Source of the DNA: Ascaris suum | Taxonomy: Eukaryota; Nematoda; Chromadorea; Rhabditida; Ascarididae | NCBI GenBank assembly: GCA_013433145.1 | Contig: CM024187.1 | Location: 21,792,826-21,856,825 of the forward strand | Direction: 5' to 3' | Length of the DNA: 64,000 nt | In this document: piece after piece, positions 1-13,500 of the stretch | Numbering within the stretch: position 1 is the stretch's first letter | How the letters are laid out: every line of letters starts with the position of its first letter | Notes under the pieces: model-generated | The model's database searches: none | What the model saw: the letters and a program-made list of their open reading frames with translations, nothing else | What the model was told of the DNA's origin: nothing | Made by a program: the position numbers and the translations under genes

Positions 1-802
1 AAAACAAAAAACAAGTTTCCTGAATTCGCCATTGACATGAGATGTTGGCTCACTTGATGTATACAATAACCCCAGATTTGTGTTATCCTGACTGTTTTAA
101 TGTGGTAATATCATCGCGATACTCGATGGCGGTTCCACTACATCATTTATGTGTGGATATCTCGTATCGCTGAATCATCACGCGAAAATGCCACCGAGTG
201 TATTTGTTTACTGAAATATACTGAAATATCATTTATTCCTACTGTGGAATGTCCTACAAAGAGATGTGCATCTATTGTACTATTTATGGGCATAGGAGTG
301 TAAGAATATGTGAAACTCTAAAGCAAATTCATTACCGCTCTAAAAATGGAACCATCATTATGTAGAATTAGCTCACATTTTGTTAAAAAAAAAAAAAAAA
401 TTTAAAACGTCTGGAAGAGATCTCGAAATACAGTTGGCATTATTGCATATAGAGTCATCTCATTAAGCATTTCTCTCCTACTAACATCGTCTTCGTCTTA
501 GATGCTTATTTAAATGCTTTTGATTTCGAAAAATATGCTTCTTTTCGAATAGGTAAACGGCGAGCAAAAAGCGATAACGCTATACTGAAGACACTTATCA
601 ACATTAGCATTGCTATGTGAGTGTATTCACAAAATTTCAATAAAAATAGCCATTTCAAGCTTGAAATCCTCAATTCACAACTTCAATTCTAGCTTTAAAT
701 TATTTCTCAAACAAATGAAAGACGTTATGCATAATTAGGAAATGCAAAATGGTACTTCCAAATCATCCAGTTTATGTTCGAATCGATCGGTCCTTGATTT
801 CT
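1..802. other. Downstream flank of the potassium channel gene
   Basis: This AT-rich stretch lies 3' of the minus-strand channel gene that stops at 803-805. It should hold that gene's 3' UTR. I see no open frame with splice context on either strand, and no AATAAA on the minus strand immediately after the stop. A run of A residues lies near 387-400. Nothing else is supported. Confidence 0.4.
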
Positions 803-3800
803 TTACGAACAGCAACCCTTAACAATACAAAAAAAAACGCACTCAGGTGATGGATCGTCATCGATAGTGTGGATTTCTTCGTTCTCCTCAAATGGTGCGA
901 ACACGGATGATGGGTGGTCGATATAGTAAATGAGGTTAATATCTTCGGGCACATAGGCGTTACAAGCTGCCAGCATGTGCTTCAATGCGCTCTGGAGACT
1001 CATCTCGTTCATTTCCTTTTCGGACAATCGATATCGACGCTTAATAAACAACTGAAATTTAGGCTTGCTTAAAACACTCAAACAAATGCCCATATCCAAT
1101 GTTGATGATTCGATTTGAAGAAAGAATTCAACTATCGTACACGAACCTAGTCCATAAAAAAGCTCACTTGAAATCAAGAACGCTTATGCGTTGAATACTC
1201 CTCATACGTATCAACAATCAAAAAATATTATTGTACTCAATAACTATTTTCATTCAACAACAAATAAGCAGTAACAATTCGAAAAAACTTTCCCCGAACG
1301 CGACCTTAATAGATTTCAACCTCTCTCCTATATCGGTTGCAATTATTACAGCTTACGTGGAAGTGATCCTGAGATATTCTCTTCATACGGTTGAATGCAT
1401 CGTGAGTATGAGTTTCATGTTATATCGGTATCAATTAACAGTGGCGTAATATTAAGTAATAAATAGTCGTCTATAATTCAAAAAAAAAAAATGCTATCGG
1501 ACAACTGAACAACACTTACCGATAATCTTATGAGATCAGAAACGGTCGCTTGAGCGGATTTCATTTTGCGCCCAAAAAAGTGAATCTTACGTATATAATA
1601 AGCGGCGCTCGTATCAATACACATAGATGCCAATGCAAGGCCAATGAGAATATAAGCGATTGTGATGGGAAACATTTCGGTTCGTTCCGGTACAATATCA
1701 CCAAATCCTTAAACATCTCCTAGTAAGGAATAGCACTCTATTCGTTGAGAAAAACGAAAACAAAAAAAAAAATGTGCCATTATGACGAAAAAAACTTTCC
1801 TTTGAACATTTAATAAGTAGGAACTAAGCCGTTATCTCTCAAGCAATGTGAGATTTTTGAACAAAACGTAGGTCAATTGCGCAAAAATCTCTGATTTTTT
1901 CAGCCATATAACCGTCATGAAAATTGTCTTTGATAGCGAACACCTTTATTTAGGAAGAACATAGAAACCAACTTAAGTTATTTTAGAGATTCTGCATTAT
2001 TGATGCTTACCAATCGAAGACATAGATATGAATGCCCAATAAAATGCTTGTCCAAACGTCCATTTCTCATAGGAATGGAGTAACACGGCACCAATCATCA
2101 TATATGCGACCATTAGCAGTAGAAGCGCAGAAACTGGCAGTGGTCCACTAACGCCTACAACATCATGTTCACTTCTAACAGACACCTCAAGTTAAGTACA
2201 GAAATATTTCAACACTAGCTGTGTTTAAAAAGACAACTGAACAACCCCCCCAACATATAACATGATTATCTTTTGCACGAATGAACCCTTTGAAAAACAG
2301 TGAAACTAACAGTCACCTCAGGTTTTCCATTGAGCTCCCACATGAATTTCATGAATGAATTCCGTCACACATTTTGAAAATAATATTATTGCAATCGCTA
2401 TTGCAATACTGCAATTGCAATATTACTAATAAGCATTCGCTTAGCTCTAACAAGCTAATGCAATAAACAAAAATGTGGAATAAACAATAAATTATTGAAA
2501 TTCGACACAAACGTCGGGTTATAATTTAAGGCCAAAAAGGCAATAGAAATCTGTACAAACCATCGTTAAAATGTCATATAGACAACGTCAACATTTCATG
2601 TAATTCAATAATTTATATAGTTTGTCCGATGATGGGTGTTGATCGTTTCGCATGTCCGTTATACAATTATCACATGCAACAATTTAAAAGTTGATAGGCT
2701 CTATGGAGTGGGAGAAGAAAAATTAACCAAATTTGCAGGCCCTTCTTTCATCTAAAAGACTAAAACCCTTTTGCCTTGAAAAGAAAATCTCCTAGAAATG
2801 CAGAAACAAAACCAGACGACCGTTACTCAATAAAGAACACACACTCTCTCTCAATTGCGAGGAAATGATTAATCGTTAGGATCCCATTTCAAATAAGCGA
2901 TGGTATGCTATGCGATGCCATTTCGTTTGATGCGATAATCGAATGCCTTTAAAATCGCAAAACGTCTCAACTTTCTAAAGTCAGACGTAAGCTTATGAAA
3001 TTATGATTCAATGCTGCAAAATAAAACTGCGCGAAGAACTACTTCAACACAAACGATTTTATTGGAGTTTGCGAAAGTTGAAAGAATCGTGCATTATAAA
3101 AGATTATGAAATAATGGTGGATCGATCTAACTCACCGACCGATCTGCCTCGTCGCCTCAGAAATCGTAAAGCATCGCCAATAAATTTGCCTGCATCCGCT
3201 ACCGTAATCAACATTAGAGGAATCCCAAAAATCCCATATATAATACATATAACTTGTCCCTCAGTGGTTGAAGGCACCAAGTTACCATAACCTGGAGCCA
3301 AATAATGAAAATCATTTTTAACGATTTACTGATGCAATGAATGAAATTTTTGGCGTTATCCTCGTGGTTTTGGTAACGTTTGTGTGTGCATATATGCATG
3401 CTTATTTCCAACGCATGATTCAAAGAAGCTACAGCGATAGGACTATGAAATTATGATCAATGACCATGGCAGATGCATAACCAAATTTTTGCTTTAAGAT
3501 GATGAACGGTTTATGAAAAGCTAAATGTCAAAAATTTGCATATTTTAGTAAGTCAAACCACCTTATATTCACTGGCAAGCGATCGACCGTTTAGGGGGCT
3601 TGAACATTCTTGCAATATTTTGGTGAGCTGCGCCATCTCGCCTCTGAGAGCAACTTGTGGAATATGATATAAAAAGGCAAAGCGAAAGAAACAAGATTAT
3701 GAGACAATAGACATGGAAATGGATACCACTGCGTAGATTTGAATAAAAACCTTTTCAAAACAGATTTTAAAGATTGCACGGTTTCACGATGAGAAGTATA

Positions 3801-6800
3801 AAAAATCCGTGTGGAGAAAAATTTCTGAAACGTGTGAAAAAGCTCCAGGTATAGAGTGGAATCTGTCTGAAAGAAACTTTCCGCATCGTTACCTTCTTGG
3901 CATCACCTAATTCCGCTTATAACTTTATATGGAGAGAATGTAACATTATTGAGGACAGAAGAAGAAAACACATGCATGATTCATCTCAGCCAACTTTCTG
4001 TCCACTTCTAGCCGGCCGATCGCACGAGAGCCCCAAATTAGTGCACCTGTTTCACTCGCCTGAGCACCCATTTCCCTAACTATATGACATTTGCAACCGG
4101 TCACGTCTGCATGCAAATGAGAGATCCTCAACTCCAATTGTCGAACTAACGAGACGATCAAACAATTTAAACCTCAACCATGGTATCTGAACTTTGAGTC
4201 GGAGTCGAGCTGCTGGGTTTTGTCAAATTACGGTCGCACGATAAGGCAGCTAGACACAAGGGACATACCCGTATTATTGCGGATTTCGGAATTTTAGTGA
4301 GAGATAAGCAACCCAATAGCTATCTATTAGAAGCGATGCAAGAAACCAAGAAAGAGAGGAGAAGAAAGCAGAATTGATCGCACTTACCGATAGTAGTGAT
4401 CATACTAATACAGAAAAATATGGCTGTGGGGTAGGACCATGTGAGTTGATTATCGGCCGTGTAACGCTTTTGGAACCAATTAATCAGCACGCGGTTTGCA
4501 CTGTCTAAATGCCGGAGGGCACTTTCTTCCCAAGCGCTCCGATTCGTTCGTTGAACCTCCCAAAGCGCTATCATTAACCGATACTGTTCGGCACGAATCT
4601 CTTCAGAGGCCTGTAATTACCCATCACTGACAAGGATCACTCTCATGCAACATCCACATTTTACGTTGTTATCTTTGAGGGGGGCTTGGCATACTTCTTC
4701 ACAGGTGGTTTCCACCATCGCAACTTTATGATAGACTGCCGTTCGCCGTAACTGCTTGTGAGAATGTGCGGTTTATAAGCCAAAAGTATTTTTTGGTATA
4801 AGCAAACAGCAAGGGCACGATATATGGAGAAGTTAACAGGAAATAATGGCTTTCCCTCAGAACAATATTCACACCAACAAAGGAGTCATGCTGTGCACTA
4901 TGCTCATCCCTCCTTTGAAATATATATGCAAAGGAAATAGTGTTGGTAAGATTTGCTTTAAACTTAGAGTAAAATTGTGCTATATATAGGAAGATTGTGC
5001 ATAAGTTGAACCTGTTTACGCATTCGCTTCTCCTCAGAGGACTCAATGAAGAAAAAGAGCCAAGCACCAGCCAGAACATATATCACACAAAATGTAACAA
5101 GTCCAACGTGTGGAAGTACAATTCGAAGCGTCTGAAAATATAATTTATACTGAACGAAAACGTGAAACGGTGTCATTCAATTCTGTTGAGTAATTCTTTC
5201 TTATCAATTACTACTGAGGAAATAACCTTAACAACTAATACTTAATCACAAAACACTTTTCCTTCTTTCGAACACCTCTTTTATATAATCAGCGAATAAC
5301 ACGATTTTAGAAGAAAAAAAAATTTTTTTTGCAAGCAAGCTTTCGAATCTGACGCCATCCAGCAGAGCTTTTTTCAAAAAAAGAAAAAAAAAACCGAGAA
5401 AAACTTTCTAAGTTTCGATAAATGGCAACGTTTCGGCCTTTTTTTTACAGCAATTGAGAAAGAGAGAGAAAAAAAAAGAACTTAGAAAATATTCTTAAGT
5501 TGATCAGAACTATATAAAATTTCTATGCTTTGATGAGATGAAATTTGACTTATTCGTTTTTGTTATGCATTCTTAGAAATTCGACGTGAAATTTTGTGAA
5601 TACACTAAGCGTTGAAATTTTTGAAATAACAAATTACATTTTTAGTGTTTTAAGAGGAAAAGCGAAAAAGAAAACAAAATTCTCGAAGATGGAACGAAAA
5701 TTTCAACAAAAATTATTACTAAGTTCGTTAAAAACTTCATTAAAAAAGAGAGTTTGAAAAATGGGAGTGCATTCAATTTTTGCTGCCCTTAAGAAATGCA
5801 CTTTGATCGATATGAGCAACACGTAAAGAAACGTTTTTTGCAATATGTTGAGTCGATTTTTCTTTGCCTAATTTCTAGAATATTAATGCAATTTTATTAA
5901 TAAAACTCTATTCAATGGCCACGAAAAGTAGTCTCAAAGAATATGGCCTTCTTCAAGCGTTTATTCAACTTTCTTCGCTTATTTTTCAGTCAAAACTCGT
6001 ATGTTAGAACATCGATTAACATTTAGTTCTTCTTTTAGGATTATTTGCACCATTCAATCATTAATTCCACCATTTCACTCTCCTCTTTCTATTTCCCGGG
6101 CATAATAACAATGAGTCTCGCTAAAATATTATACTCATTAGCTGTGAGAGAATGATCCTCTCAGCACGAATAAAGAGATTTCGTTGTTCACAGTGTAACG
6201 CTTCTTTATTAGGTGTTTCGTGTAAAATGTTTTACAACGCTTCAACAGTAGGCACATTTTCGCTGCAACGGCACACTTCGATCACCGTCAGAAGACCGCA
6301 TAATGTGTTAATGATGATCCTATGGAACTGCAAAAGATTTCTCGATTATGAAGAACGTCGGTATTAGACCGATCCGGAGGTGCTTACTTCGGAGCATTTT
6401 TTTAACGAGTGCTAAAAACGGAAGGGAATGTCTGAATGTTGGCAAGGTGCTCGGTAAGGTTACAAAGAACACCACTGGGAGGACTCCGACCTGTCATTCT
6501 AGCTGCTAACGCCAAGGAGTTCCATATTTCCGCACAAAGCTGGTGCTTTATGCGAGCACCTAAGATCACGCAACAGGAATTGACCATCTTTTTTCTGCAA
6601 CCATATTTCTTGGATCGACAGCTGGGAAAAGGCATGGTGAGGGGGAGAGGGGTTGATCGATGAAGAAAATATGTGTCCTCACATCTTCTAGCATCCCCGT
6701 ATGAATAGACGATAAGTTAGCAACTTCTCCACACTTTCTCTGTCGGGAATAAGTGAATATTTTGGTTTTGTATGTTGAATCTAGCATATTTTTATTTGTG

Positions 6801-7910
6801 CTGAACACTGACCAAGGTAGGATGTGTCTGGAGTCAGTAAAAAATAGTAGCAGGATTCGTTACTGGTATTCTCATGAGAAATGTTTTGCCTTTTGCCCAT
6901 ATTTTCATTTACCTTTGAAAGAGAGGTGAAAAGGGAAGTAATATGGAGACAATGAGAGAGGAAGGGGGGGGGGGGGAGCAAACGACAAACGATCTCGTTT
7001 GTTGATTGGAGGATTGAAGAGGGGAAAAGGGGGAGGGGTTGGAACGAAAAGGAGATGCCATCTCTATTTGACACATGAAGCTGGCCAGTAGTCGACAAAT
7101 CGTACTCAGACCACACATCGACATCCCCACCTCTCTACAACGTTTGAAAATTCCAAATGTCATGTTGCTAACAAAATTCCACGATTCATTAATTCTTATT
7201 CACTTATGGCCATTACTCTATGGAATTTTTAACTTCCTAGCAAGAATTCATAGTTCAAGGCAACAACTTTGTAATAACAAATCGCTTCTGGCACCGTGAA
7301 ATAAAAACTCGACTGCTAATGCTACTAAGCTGCAGGGATTGGCATTCAGTGGCAAAAATGTACCAATAGCGTCGAAATTTTTTGTGTTTCTAATTGTTTT
7401 GCTAAGTGTTTTCACAATTTCTGCTACTTATATATGACTCGCAAAACTATCGATTTTGTTATGACTGCTAATGAAAGGTTATCATACTCTTTGAAAGTCT
7501 ATTTAACGTTTCAGTGGTCAGCTGCTGGAGAGTCTGAAACTTTTAACTCATCTCCTCAGTATCCCCCACCCTCTAGTTGGAGTATTATAGAGGCGGTCCG
7601 TGGCTAGAACTGGAGATCATTTTGTCGCTATGAACTAGTCGGCAGCTTTCTCTTGCTTCCTGTTTCGCGAGTATAACGCTCGTTTACAAACTGACTTTTC
7701 AGCATCGTTTTTGATGAAAAACACTTTTACCTTTTTCCACGATTTCTCCTCTTCTGTTATGATAAATGGATAGGCAGGATGAAGACTGATATGTTGGGAA
7801 TAATGTGTTGAGGCCATCTTACGAATTGAAGCAAGTTTTGACATCGTATCCACTGGGTCGTTGGATCGACGAAATTCGCGCACGACACTCCGCCGTACCG
7901 TAGCTAGAGG
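803..7910 (-). CDS. Two-pore-domain (TWK-type) potassium channel, multi-exon
   Basis: This is a K2P potassium channel subunit, a dimeric plasma-membrane leak channel that sets resting potential. Exons read on the minus strand: about 7910-7731 (first in-frame ATG at 7844-7842), 5131-5012, 4610-4388, 3291-3136, about 2185-2011, 1707-1520 and 1051-803. TM1 (LVTFCVIYVLAGAWLFFFIE) is in the second exon. The first pore filter TTIGYG is split across exons 3 and 4, followed by TM2 (GIFGIPLMLITVADAGKF). TM3 (ALLLLMVAYMMIGAVLLH) precedes the second filter SSIGFGD, which is split across the next junction. TM4 is followed by the stretch YYIRKIHFFGRKM, which nematode TWK channels tend to carry. The phases agree at 7731/5131, 5012/4610, 4388/3291, 2011/1707 and 1520/1051. 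They disagree between 3136 and 2185, so at least one short exon in the TM2-TM3 cytoplasmic loop is unlocated. The true 5' end is uncertain, and the last codons run through a T-rich tract that may not be coding. The family is sure; the twk paralogue number is not. Confidence 0.88.
2381..2430. repeat. Cluster of ATTGCAAT palindromes in a channel-gene intron
   Basis: Exact ATTGCAAT palindromes occur at 2388-2395, 2400-2407 and 2414-2421, with a fourth imperfect copy (CTGCAAT) at 2409-2415. They sit in the intron between the TM2 and TM3 exons. The motif resembles C/EBP-type bZIP sites, but no function is shown. Confidence 0.35.
6964..6976 (+). repeat. Poly(G) tract, 13 G
   Basis: An uninterrupted run of 13 G lies inside a wider purine-rich stretch (about 6880-7045), within the first long intron of the channel gene. 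Confidence 0.9.
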
Positions 7911-10550
7911 CTATTCAGTGAACAAGCCAAGTTGCATTATGCACGCCATTCCTCGACAGCATTAAAGTTCTCTCCGACATTCGACCCTGCCTCGTTTTCA
8001 CTCAACACCCAAACGTAATTGTTGTTGCCTGCAGTCAAATTACTCCTACTTCGGGTACATCTAGATGCAGCTGTCAGCATCTACTCTGTTAAATTACATG
8101 ACAGCGCACAACCAATTTCACCTACACATGTACCTACACACATATGCATACTCGCGCACACATGCATATACGCAAATAGCGTATTTGATTTCAAAGCGTG
8201 TTTGCGCAGCCGATTCGTATATACCGTAGCCTTGAGCTCAATAAACTGCACCAGAGTAATCCCTCAGCTTATTTCCGTTTAAATACTCCGTCTATTGAAA
8301 CATACGTAGACGGAAACGTTCTTTCGTATAAAATCGTTCGATTCCTATTTAGGGCTATGGAATTACCATACAAACTCCGATGTTGAATACTCTGTTATAA
8401 AAAAACACCATTTTCCAACATCATTACAAGCCAAAAATCTTTGCTCATGTATTTTGTGATGATTTTCCAAGTTTTGCGCGCCTGAAGCTGAACGGAAAAT
8501 ACGCAGTTGCACGCAACACATTTTGCAACGTTATCAATGAAGATTCGAATTGAAGTATTCTACCTGTAACGGTTAAATTGCAACGCTATAGTCAAATTTC
8601 AAATTGCAAAACTCCAACTAAATATAAGCTTCACGGCTCGATGTGCCATAAGAAATCAGCAAATCTGTTCATTAATTATTCGTCGGTCGTACAGTTGTAG
8701 GAATTCGATAGCTCAAATATATTTCACATCTTGGTAACAGAAGAATATTAGCGTGAATCGTTAGCAGTTGAAGTAGCATGCCAACTCGAGAATTGAGCTT
8801 TCCACTTCACTAAATAGAAAAACAACGAGGAAATTACCGAAAATGGCAACTAGCCAAATGAAAGAGTTCGATCCAAATGAGAAGAAAGAGTAATGTAAAC
8901 GAGGTGTGGCACCTCTATAGAAAGAGTGCAAGAGGTAAAAACTATTTACGATAATTCTCGACTAATTTCAGTTAGATTTACATTGCCATCTACTATTCCT
9001 ATATTCCTCTCTGATTTGTTATGCATTTTTTTTTTCGCACATATTTGCTTCGTATATTTGTTTCACGCTGAACCTGTTACCATCTGTTCCCAAGGGGGAA
9101 ACTGAAAGAATTTCAAAGCTTATAAACGAATTTGGCAGTCGGAGTTAATTTGAACTTCTCCTTTTTGTCACTTTCTAAAGCATTTTTCTATGTTTGCAGA
9201 ACGCTTTCAGTGGATATCAATATAAAATTTCATGCAAAAAAAAAAATTGAACCACCTAACAACACACTGCTAAAGTGTATGATTGCCGGCCTAGTTGGTG
9301 GGTTTAGTAAAAGCAAATGATAAAAAATAAAAACGCACATAGCTGCATTCATCTGAAATGATGCCTGTGAATTTTCAGATCTTCTTCGTAGTAGGTTTTT
9401 TCGATGATCATAATGACAGCCGACTGATGTTATTCTGAACTTGACGAAAATATACTTCACCCTCTTTGTGGTCAATTTTCTTTCGATTTTCGCTTCCAAA
9501 ATAAAGGCTTCATTCTCTCAAACAACAAAATTTGACGCATGCCTTTCGCCCTAGAGCTAGAGTAATTTTCTCGAAGAAAATGCCTCATGAAAAGCGATAA
9601 TGGACTAATAAACCAACAATTTCTCGTTTTTTTTTTCGGTGAAAATGCACCTAAATACTGATCGAATAGCCGATGAGATTCTAGTTCTGCATATAAAACT
9701 AGAGAAAGACCCGAAATTGTGCAAGCACATTGCTCTATGTTAGCAAACAAACCTCCGCAATGACGAGACCAAATTTCGAGTGAAGATAATGTAGTAATGC
9801 GCTGACCTAGCTAAAATCATGCAAATCGTTGAGAAAGGAAGTAATAACAATATTCATATCTACCTGATTTGAAAAGCGTCAAAGTCATCTTGAGAAAGAA
9901 AAAAAAATGCGAAACAGAAAAATGTTTCAAGACAGTAGCACTTGAAAATATACTTAAAGAAAATTAGATGACGAGTTGAACTAAACTACACTCATAACTA
10001 AAGATGATAGTTATAAGTTTTGCGATAATAGTGTAAAACTTACCTTAAAACTTCATTTTTTTCGGTCACAACTTGTTCTCTAATGTTGCTGTTGTTTACT
10101 TGCACAGCGTTTTCAGTGCAATATTTTTCGAGGTGAAGAATAAAGAAGCATAGAGTACTTTATAAGTTGAACGTGTATAAACGATGTTATATCTGGTTTT
10201 AGTAAACATTTTGCAAACGAAAGAAAACATTGCAAATCATAAAATCAATGAAAAATTATTGAATAACAAAAGTAAAAAGGATATATTGAATCGATTGAGT
10301 TGGAACGCCACATTCATTTCAACTAAACAAAAGATAGAAGGAAGAGAAAAGCTTTTAAGGCTCACAGTGAAGCGATAAGCCGACGAGGAAATTTGGAATT
10401 CTATAGCGAAGTCGAATGCCCATACGGTTGCTTACTCTGCTAAGCCGTTGAGGTTTTTTAGCGATTTCATGCGAACAACATACATACATTGGAATGGAGA
10501 CAAGATGAAATAGATACCACTGATTAAAAAGGTTTGCAAATATAGGGGGT

Positions 10551-10568
10551 GGGGGGGGGGGGGGGGGG
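10551..10568 (+). repeat. Poly(G) tract, 18 G
   Basis: An uninterrupted run of 18 G, preceded by GGGGGT, lies in otherwise AT-rich intergenic DNA. Confidence 0.9.
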
Positions 10569-13500
10569 AACTTATCATATGTCGTGTGGTTGCACATTTA
10601 TTTACACCCGTCTTTTTTGCACAATGATGTGGAGGCAATTTTCCTCTATCGAATTACAAACAAACTGAGCTGAACAGCTATAAAATATTTCATAGATGTG
10701 TTGAAAAGGCTGAAAATACTCACATCTTTATGGTGGAAAAAATTGAATGAAACAAATGAATACGCAAAAAAAGCAAGCAGAATCAAGCATTATCTGCAAT
10801 GATTGAAGCAAGTTCTAATCAAATATAAAAGCTAAGTTAGTGTGCGAATATATGCCTAGGAAAAATCGTCTCAAACGAGTGCACATGACACGCTGAAAAA
10901 AAAAAAAAAACTAACTGAGTAAATGTTTGCGCCTGATGCATGAGTTCTACAGAAAAAAAAAGAATTCGGCTGAGAATAAAACAATGGCTGGAAGAGTGAA
11001 TGATTAGCTGAGCTTGATCAACGAACAACGGAGGAAGAAGGATGTGCAAGAATGCGACATAACAACTTAAAGTGTAATTTATAGCAGCAAATGTGCGTTT
11101 TTTTTTTTTAAACATCAAACCATCGCATCAAGCATTCAATCCACCCCAACCTTCACGGATCGCATTTTCTCTTTATGTGCCTGTCTAGCCCCCAAATAAA
11201 TCTCTATAATTAAGGTTTTCAATGTGAATGCACTGTTTCAGTAAGAAATGAGGGTTGAAAGAGGAAAAGCATTGAGTGCTTCTGAGAAGTGATCACCTGT
11301 CGCTAATTGTCCTTTCGAGTTGGGTGTTTCTATAGTTGATAAGTTGCAATTACAAACCACTCTAGACGTTAGTTCATTATTTTCTAACTCATTTCATTAC
11401 CGTCTGTCACTATTATCTCAGCCTCAATACCATGCAAAGAACAGAATGAAAAATTCAATGACAAGGAAAGCGGTACTCATCGATGCGGTGGGGAGACAAA
11501 GATGCATCCTCTGCACAGAAAAAATGCCACCATCTCTTCTAGTTACGATGAAGCCAACAAAGTTTCGTGCGTACTGTGTTGCAGCAAGCGACCAATAGTT
11601 GTGGCCAGTGATACCTTTTATGTGAGAAATGCTATAAACGTAAAGCTTTAATAAAAATATCAAAATGGCAACCTGAGACATAAAAATATTTGAAAGAGGT
11701 GAATAAAAGAGTGAATAAAAGATAGGAACAATCGAAAGAGGAAGTAAGTGGGAAAAGAAATCAACGGCAAATTATGGCCAGCAAAGAAATCTCAACTGTC
11801 AAGAGTCGAAACTGAATGTGTCACTTATTTCAAATCCAGTAAAGGTAAAACATGCAATTACTGTGGTCGTTTATATTAAAAGCTGCGGACATTTTTCATA
11901 GTCAGTTGTCCATATTTACTTTAATTCTTAAAATCAGGGCAAACTAGAATACTGACGAATGTCTCTTTCTAAACCTCAACAAATATTACTTTGGCATTGA
12001 TAACATTCGGACGAGTATTGCCTTATTAATAACTCTCATTAGTAGAATTGAAATAAGTGGAAGAAACGTCCGAAGGGGCCAAAACGATGAATGCATTTGC
12101 AACTGCCCTGACTTTCATACCAGCCAGCATCGTGAAATAGTCAAGAAACAGTAAACATCTCAAGGCATGGCTACGCACGCAATATTTTCGACTAAGCCGA
12201 GAAGCGACTTGCTGGGAATGTTCTAAAGAACTTACGCTACATCCTCAACAATTTTTGAGGCATAAGCGTTAATAACCTCATTTCGGGCAGAAGGTCAAAA
12301 ATATGATACGCATTACAAACTAACTTATACAGCCTAAGACTACTTGAGATGTTCGCTTGCACGTTTTGAGGAGTCTGTCCTTTCTCGTTAAGTCCACAAG
12401 GTATGAAAGCTATGTTTTAAATTCTTCAACGAGTCATGAAAAAAGATGCTACCAGGTCACTTTAGCGAGCAATATGCACGAGTACTATTATAAAATGTCA
12501 CACAAGTTGGGAGCGTTTGAAGCCAGAGCCTTATTTGGATTCCAATTCCAAGGAACGCGCTACTTATTTGGAATGTTTGCTTTATACAACCATAAGTGCA
12601 AAATGAACTACTAAAATATGAGAGAACTTCAGAACTGGCAATTGTGATTCCAATGCATAGACTTTGCGTTTTCCAGATTCGTTGTGCGATATGATAGCAA
12701 GTTGTGCAGTTGTAATTAGTGCATGGTGTGTTCAACGAATAAAGGGCTCATAAAGAACTCGCAAGATTGTGCGACGAAGTACCAGCCCAAATGAGACATC
12801 TGAGCCCAGCGAGAAGTGTTGAAACGACTTCCGGCTGTGTACTGTTGCACAACTTCCTATTCATAAAGCGCTGAGCAACTCCGCACGGACGTTGGATTGC
12901 GCCAGTGTGCTATTCTCCTTGAAATGACCTTCTTATATGTTGCGCACCCCTTCGTGCATTCCATCATATGCTCGCAACTGGATTAGTATAGCAAAGAGAC
13001 TCTAAAATTGTGCTGTGTGAACCATGCATCTTTTTACTGCGCTTTTGCAAAACCTGGCCTTGATGCCATATCTTATCTGCTCACATATTCCTACAGATGC
13101 ATTTATGTGCATGAATGTACGCTTGAGCGTCTGCGTCTGTACATGAGTGTACGTATGGTGTATTCATGTACGAACTTGGGTCTGCGTGCTTGTGTGTGTT
13201 GCATCCGGTTAGTAAATGGCAAGCGTTTGCTGATGCCATATCTCCCACCTCAAAGATTCAGCTCCGGAATCATACAAGTGAGGATAGTCAAATTTTGAAC
13301 GTAAAATATGTCGTAGAATGCTAGATGATGGCTACTTTCGCTACAACTGAATACGGGATTAAAGGCGGCGTGAAATTTTCGAGTCAGTTTTTTTGTACTG
13401 CCAGTGGAGCGGAAGTGAAGGTATTTGGCAACGATAAGCTTATGCAACGATCGGACTCAGAAAGTTGCTGTGCTTTCTAATAAAAGTTCAGATGTTCCAT

